Source: Amaurobius ferox
Lineage: Eukaryota; Arthropoda; Arachnida; Araneae; Amaurobiidae
Reading direction: 5' to 3'
Length of the DNA: 64,000 bases
Assembly (NCBI GenBank): GCA_951213105.1
Contig: OX578145.1
Span: 116,887,239 to 116,951,238 of the forward strand
Positions 52,701-58,700 of the stretch are shown here, piece by piece. Position 1 is the stretch's first letter, and every line of letters begins with the position of its first letter. The notes under the pieces were generated by a model. The model was not told the DNA's origin and ran no database searches. It saw only the letters and a list, made by a program, of their open reading frames with translations. The translations under genes and the position numbers were made by a program.

Positions 52701-55700
52701 ATATATTATAATATTGATGCATAGTAACTATATGGATTTTCCTAATCAACTCTTAGCTTACAAATATAAATAGGTCTAAAAAGATTAAAAATATTTATCG
52801 TACAATAAATAAAACTGCTGATATCTTTCTTTCGACCCAGCCGGTTCGACTTACCCGAAGGTGTAAGATATCTGTTTAGACCTCCGGGACAATGCCATCT
52901 AATTTAGACTGGAACCCAGTGGGGGCGACATCCATAGGGACTGACCCTCCTTCCTTTGCTACCAACTGCTCGGAAGGACTTTCAAATCCACAAATTTAAC
53001 GTGCTTGTACACGGGGACAGTTTAGGCAAAGTCAGAAACCGAACTCTGGTCCTCCGAGTGCAATTCTCGTGACTTAACCATTTGGTTATCTCACTCCAAA
53101 ACTGCTGTTTGTAAGTCAATAACTTACAAAACTTCCTTGAGAAAAGCATATACCCCCCCCCCTTTTCAGACCAAAATAACAGTATGCGTTCTTAACAACC
53201 ACTACTGCCGTTCATTGGGCAATTCGTTCTTGGCAGTTGTTAAGGGCGCATACTGTTCTTTTGGCCTGAAGTAGGGGCTTAAAATGACCTCGAACCAACT
53301 GTCGTCACCTAACTGACATATGCTTGCTTTCTTCAAGGCGGCCTTATAAGTTGTTATATCTCTATCGACTTTGTGAATCTTTTATATAACTTTATCAGAT
53401 TGTGCCCCCTCTGAGATTTTGAAAACTCGGCGCCTATGCAGGAGACACAGTATTTTTAAACTTTTATTCATATGAATAATAACTAAATGAGTATCAAGAA
53501 TGACAGGTAATAATTATACTCATTAAAAATTAACAATAGCAAGTTTTTCACTTAAAGGTTAATGACAAAATCAAAAATTTTAAAACAGATGTGAAACAAA
53601 ACTCTAAATAGTGTTCTTTAAATGACTTAAAATTATTGATAACAAACATCTTGTGGATGAAAAGGATGTTTTTTTGGACAACATCATAATGTTGCCAATT
53701 CTCAGGGACAAATATGCATCAGTCATTTCACAAAATAATATTGTTAAAATTTTTATAAATAAGGGGTTTTTTTACAAGTTAAAATCGTAATTTCTTAAGC
53801 TTCACTCATTTATTTTCAATATTTATATTTTTACTGATGTAATAACAAGATGAAGACACAACTCATCACTGGGGGGGGGGGGGGGGGGGGAGATGGCAGT
53901 GACAAAAATGACAAATTTGCATTTGTGAAGTCAAAACAGTATTTTAATATTATTGAAAAATACTTTTTTTTTTAAAAATATGTAGAACAGATTGTATTCT
54001 ACACAAATACAGTCGAACCTGTCTTAAACTAAATTTCAGGGGACTGGAAGAATTTTCCATTTTAAGAAGATTTTTGTTTCATAAAGGTTACATATGTCAG
54101 GAAAAGTAAAGTCTCGGGTTTACCTGGAAATGAAGATAGTCCCTTTGTAATTGCTTACCTATGCATAAGACTTTAAAAATTCTGAAAAGTGTATTTAAAT
54201 GCACTTGATTAATATCATATTAAACCATAATAATTAATTTAATTATTCTCAATATGCATGCATACATTTTTGTATACTGCGATCAGAGGAGTAAATAAAA
54301 AAAAATAGTGTAACCCATATCTTGACTGTTATTACTATAACTTAAAAATAGATAAATTGACTTACCGGCAAAATACTGTTTACCATGAAACAAACAAATA
54401 AATAAAAACACAGCATTTTAAAAACAAAAGGTCTTTTATTTAATACATCCTAAAAGACGTACAAAATATATATTAAAAACTGCCAGAGCGCTTTCGGACA
54501 TATATACGTCCTTCATCAGTGGCTACATGAATAGTAAAAACATAGAATGTTTATATAGAAAGAGACCAGTTTAAAGCAAATTTGCATAAAATATAAAATG
54601 GTAAATGAACTTACTAAAAATGAATTGGTTTCAAACCCGCTCACTCTAATATTACCACTTTATTTAATCGTATTCGATCCGATAAATTTGGGAATTTTGA
54701 TGACTTTAAAAGCTTTGCTGGGGTGTATTCCCCTGTTATCCCCTGCTGGTCACTATAAATTTTACATTGGTAGTACAAACCGTACAGTTGGCATCTGTTT
54801 AGCAGAACATGCTCGCGATGCCAAATCTGGTAAACTTTCTACAGCTCTTGCTCAATATGTGGTTAATGATAAATTTCTTCCCGTTTTTGAAAAAACTTTC
54901 CTTTTGGTTCGCTGTAACAATCCACGTAGTATTCTTCTTTATGAATCCCTGTTTATTTATATTTACCGTGAATCCATTTGTAATTTTGATCCTGTTCAAA
55001 TTTTAAGAGTTATGCTTAGCGACTCCTTTTCGACTCTATGCAATTCAAACCTCTTAAAAGTTATTTGTAACGTCATTCTCAGGAATATCATGCTTGACGT
55101 TTTCCTAAAATTTGTATTATTTCTTTTCTTGTAATAATTTAAAATTCGTAAGTGTTTAAGCTTATTTTGTAATTTCCATGTATATTTCTTGTATTTTTTT
55201 TAGTAAGTTCATTTACCATTTTATATTTTATGCAAATTTGCTTTAAACTGGTCTCTATATATATAAATATTCCATGTTTTTACTATTCATGTAGCCACTG
55301 ATGAAGGGCGTATATACGTCTAAAAGCGCTTTGGCAGTTTTTAATATATATTTTGTACGTCTTTTAGGATGTGTTAAATAAAAGACCTTTCGTTTCTAAA
55401 ATGCTTTGTCTTTGATTTTATCTATTGGGTGCAGACGTGATGCCAATCTTGATTAAATAAAAACACTATTTTTATTGAGATGAACTTTTAAAATAATCCA
55501 AAATGGTTTTTTGGACATATATGTTACTAAAGATGTGACTTTCAGTTAAAAATCATGCATTGATTAATATTTCTAGCATTTTAGAATCTCCCAGATTAAA
55601 TTAAAATTTTTGAAGTTCTGAAACAGCTTTCAAAAAATTTCCATATGATTTAATAGAAAGTTCTGTGAAAAATAACTATCTTGGAAATAAATGGCTGAAA

Positions 55701-58700
55701 TCTGTAATTGGATGATTTCACCATTCTTTACTCATTACAACAGAACAGCTGCTTTATTAACAAATTATTTTAAATTGGCCATCCGTTTCTACATTGCGCA
55801 GGTTCTGTTTCACACAGAGGAAATAACAAATTTTGTATGCTTGTTGATGGAGCAAAAAGTATTTTCCAAAAATATAACAATATTCTGTTTTCTACAAGTT
55901 TGACTTTAAGAAATATCTGTCCTATTTATTACTAGAAAATGTACCCAGCATTACCCAGACTTTAAAATACAAACTTATAAATACTATACCGGAACTCAAA
56001 GCCAATTCCTGAAAACCAAATAACACTTTAACAATACACTAGCTTATAACAAAAATAAAATAAAAAACTGTTGCATTGGTGCACACCCAGTTACATCATG
56101 ACCACTCATTTTAAATCCATTTTCTAGTCATCTATGAAAGTAATTAATAATAAAATATCAAACCAGAATGTCTATGAACATTCCATGTTTTTACTATTCA
56201 TGTAGCCACTGATGAAGGGCGTATATACGTCTGAAAGCGCTTTGGCAGTTTTTAATATATATTTTGTCTTCTGAAATCCAGAACAAACTAAAGCAATAGA
56301 AATTTCCTTTGCAATATGTATATGCTGAATATGTATATGCTGGCATATTCCCCTAACCTTAATCACATTGAAATCCTTTGGTATGCCCTCAGGAGTACTG
56401 TCTCTGCACGTTTACCTCCTTAAGCCAGTCTCAAGAGAGTTGCAAACTGCCCTATTGGAGGAATGGCCATTGCTCGAATGGTTGATCACCTCATTGAAAG
56501 CATAGAAAATCATTGTAAAGTTTGTGTGTAGGTCGGGGATGGTCACATATCATATTAATATAAGTTTTGTTTGGTTTGTTTGCTTTTAAACATCATTTTG
56601 CTAATGACCCAAATGTGATATCATCATATAACTTACGAAAAGTAAATAGTTTTTCATCTTTGTACATAATTCTTGTTTTCTTTAATGCATAAACACATTT
56701 GCTACCTTCATGTACAATTTTAAGTTAATCAAAGCTTTACTTTTCCATTTTTGTTGATTTTACCGTCCATGCTTAACTTTTGGAAGCTAGTATATATGGA
56801 GGACTCCACTCGGTTTTTTCCTACAATTTATATTTTTGAGATGCACTAATGTTCTAATGTTGTAACCTCATACTTATTAAAATTCCACAAACAAAATGTT
56901 CTTTTAAGCTTATCCTAATGGAATTATGTTATTTATATAAACTTAAATTATTTTAAACATATGTCAGTTCTGCGTAAATGAATGCATACAGCTTTCAGAA
57001 GCTGTGCACATTCATTAATTGGCAGTTAATCAACAGTTACTGTCAATTAACTGCCTTAAACTACAACTTTTTCTCGAATTAAAATAAATAAAAAAACTAA
57101 TTCAAATTAAAAAAAAAAAATCTCACTGAGGTATATTGTCCCGAGTCGTACCTCTATACCAAATTTCATGTCCGTATGATGTTTAGATTTTCCGCTACAC
57201 ATGAACAGACACACATCTTCCTTTATTTATTATTAAAGCTCAAAGGAAACAAAAGTGAAATTTATCAGATATTCAGCCATATATCTAGCAAATTAAAATA
57301 AACTAGAAAATTTACCAAGTAATGTCCAGGATTCATTTTTTTTTGCAACTTAATTATTATATTTTAATATATATTTTGGTACAAAAATTTCTATATTTAG
57401 CTTTAACTGCCCAAATATTAAATTTCTAAGAGACAAATTTATCCATCTCATTTAATTCAAAACATTTCTGCTTTAATCTGGTCCAAATTCATTATGCACG
57501 TATGATGAAATTAGAAAAATTTCCAATGTTTTGGAACTCTTTTGCAGATAATTGAAAAAACATTTCTTAAAATAATTAGTCTAACACATAATTTTATTTC
57601 AAATTTTATATTTTGAGCCTTGATAGCAATGTGCTCATATCAAATTTGTGAAATTGAATTCTATTTCAGTTTGAGAGTTTTAATCTACATAGGTCTTTTA
57701 TAAATGAATACATTTAAAAACTATTATTTATTTATTTTCTTTTACTGAACAATCATATTTATTTTAAAAAAATGAAATTTTTATCTCAAGAAATGCCAGT
57801 TTTACATTAAGATTTGAGTATTACTAAACATAACATTTTATAAGCATTAAAAAGACCTTTTGCATTTTCTCCCTATTAATGAGCAATCAACCATTGTATT
57901 AAATTTAAACATCATCAATATGGTTTAAGTCAAGTGCAAAAGTTAATTGTTTCTTCATTAGTTTTGTTTAGAGTAATATGTGTTTAAATCAAGTTTCAAT
58001 ACAGCTTTAAATGCATTTTGCCTTTGTTTAACAAATGATTGTTTTGGTTGGTAATTGTGAAATAATAAATTTTAGAAAACTCTGATTTCCATTATTATTA
58101 TATATTTGTAAGAATGTCAACAAGTATCTATGTATAAATGAACATTTGAAATAAACACCAAAACATCAGAAAGGCAAAATGAAGATAAATAATACTAATC
58201 ATAACAGAATATGATCCTATAACTGAATATTTGTATTTTATAATTCCTGTGCTATATCTTAACTTAAAGATTGGTAGTTAAAAACTACCAATCTTTTTTA
58301 TAATCACAAAATAAGCATTTTAAAAACTTTAAAAAGGGCAGAAACAAAGTGTCAGAGAATTATTTATCAATACTAAATAATAATTTTAAACAAAAATTAC
58401 CGAGAAAACTTTTCTGGAGTATTAGAATTCCATGGGGGCCGTATTGTTTGTGTTGTTGCATGATAGTACGTTACCCCAGTCAACTTATGCTTATATCCAC
58501 CTAAATATGGTTTTCTTTTATGTTCTTCAGTCGTGTGGACATGTTCCTCCTCATCTTTGAATCCGACGGTTGTTGTATTTACTTCATCATCTACAATAGC
58601 AGTACTTGCCTTTGACAGATCATCCGTTTTATCTTCATTATCTAAAGATATTTCAATGCTGAAATTACTATTAAAAGTAAATAAATAAGCGAAGACAACA

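Larger units (their letters stand above)
54412..55405. mobile_element. Penelope-like element flanked by 204-bp inverted arms carrying hammerhead-like cores
   Basis: The arms at 54412-54615 and 55202-55405 are each 204 bp and inverted, differing at scattered positions. Each contains a hammerhead-ribozyme-like motif and the GTACGTCTTTTAGGATGT segment. The 586-bp interior encodes a GIY-YIG endonuclease domain. Inverted or split terminal repeats with hammerhead motifs are known for Penelope-like elements, which makes this the remnant of one, reduced to its endonuclease. Alternatively the arms come from two opposed insertions. Confidence 0.8.

Noticed and set aside
54598..54684. N-terminal part of the GIY-YIG open frame as genuine protein
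   Set aside because: It begins within the inverted arm and shows no resemblance to the family; the recognisable domain starts only at about 54760.
58661..58666. TTTCAG acceptor as the 5' boundary of IQUB exon 2
   Set aside because: It leaves one base before the reading frame, which does not match the phase-1 donor after ATG TCG ACT G. The CTTTAG acceptor ending at 58642 restores the frame.
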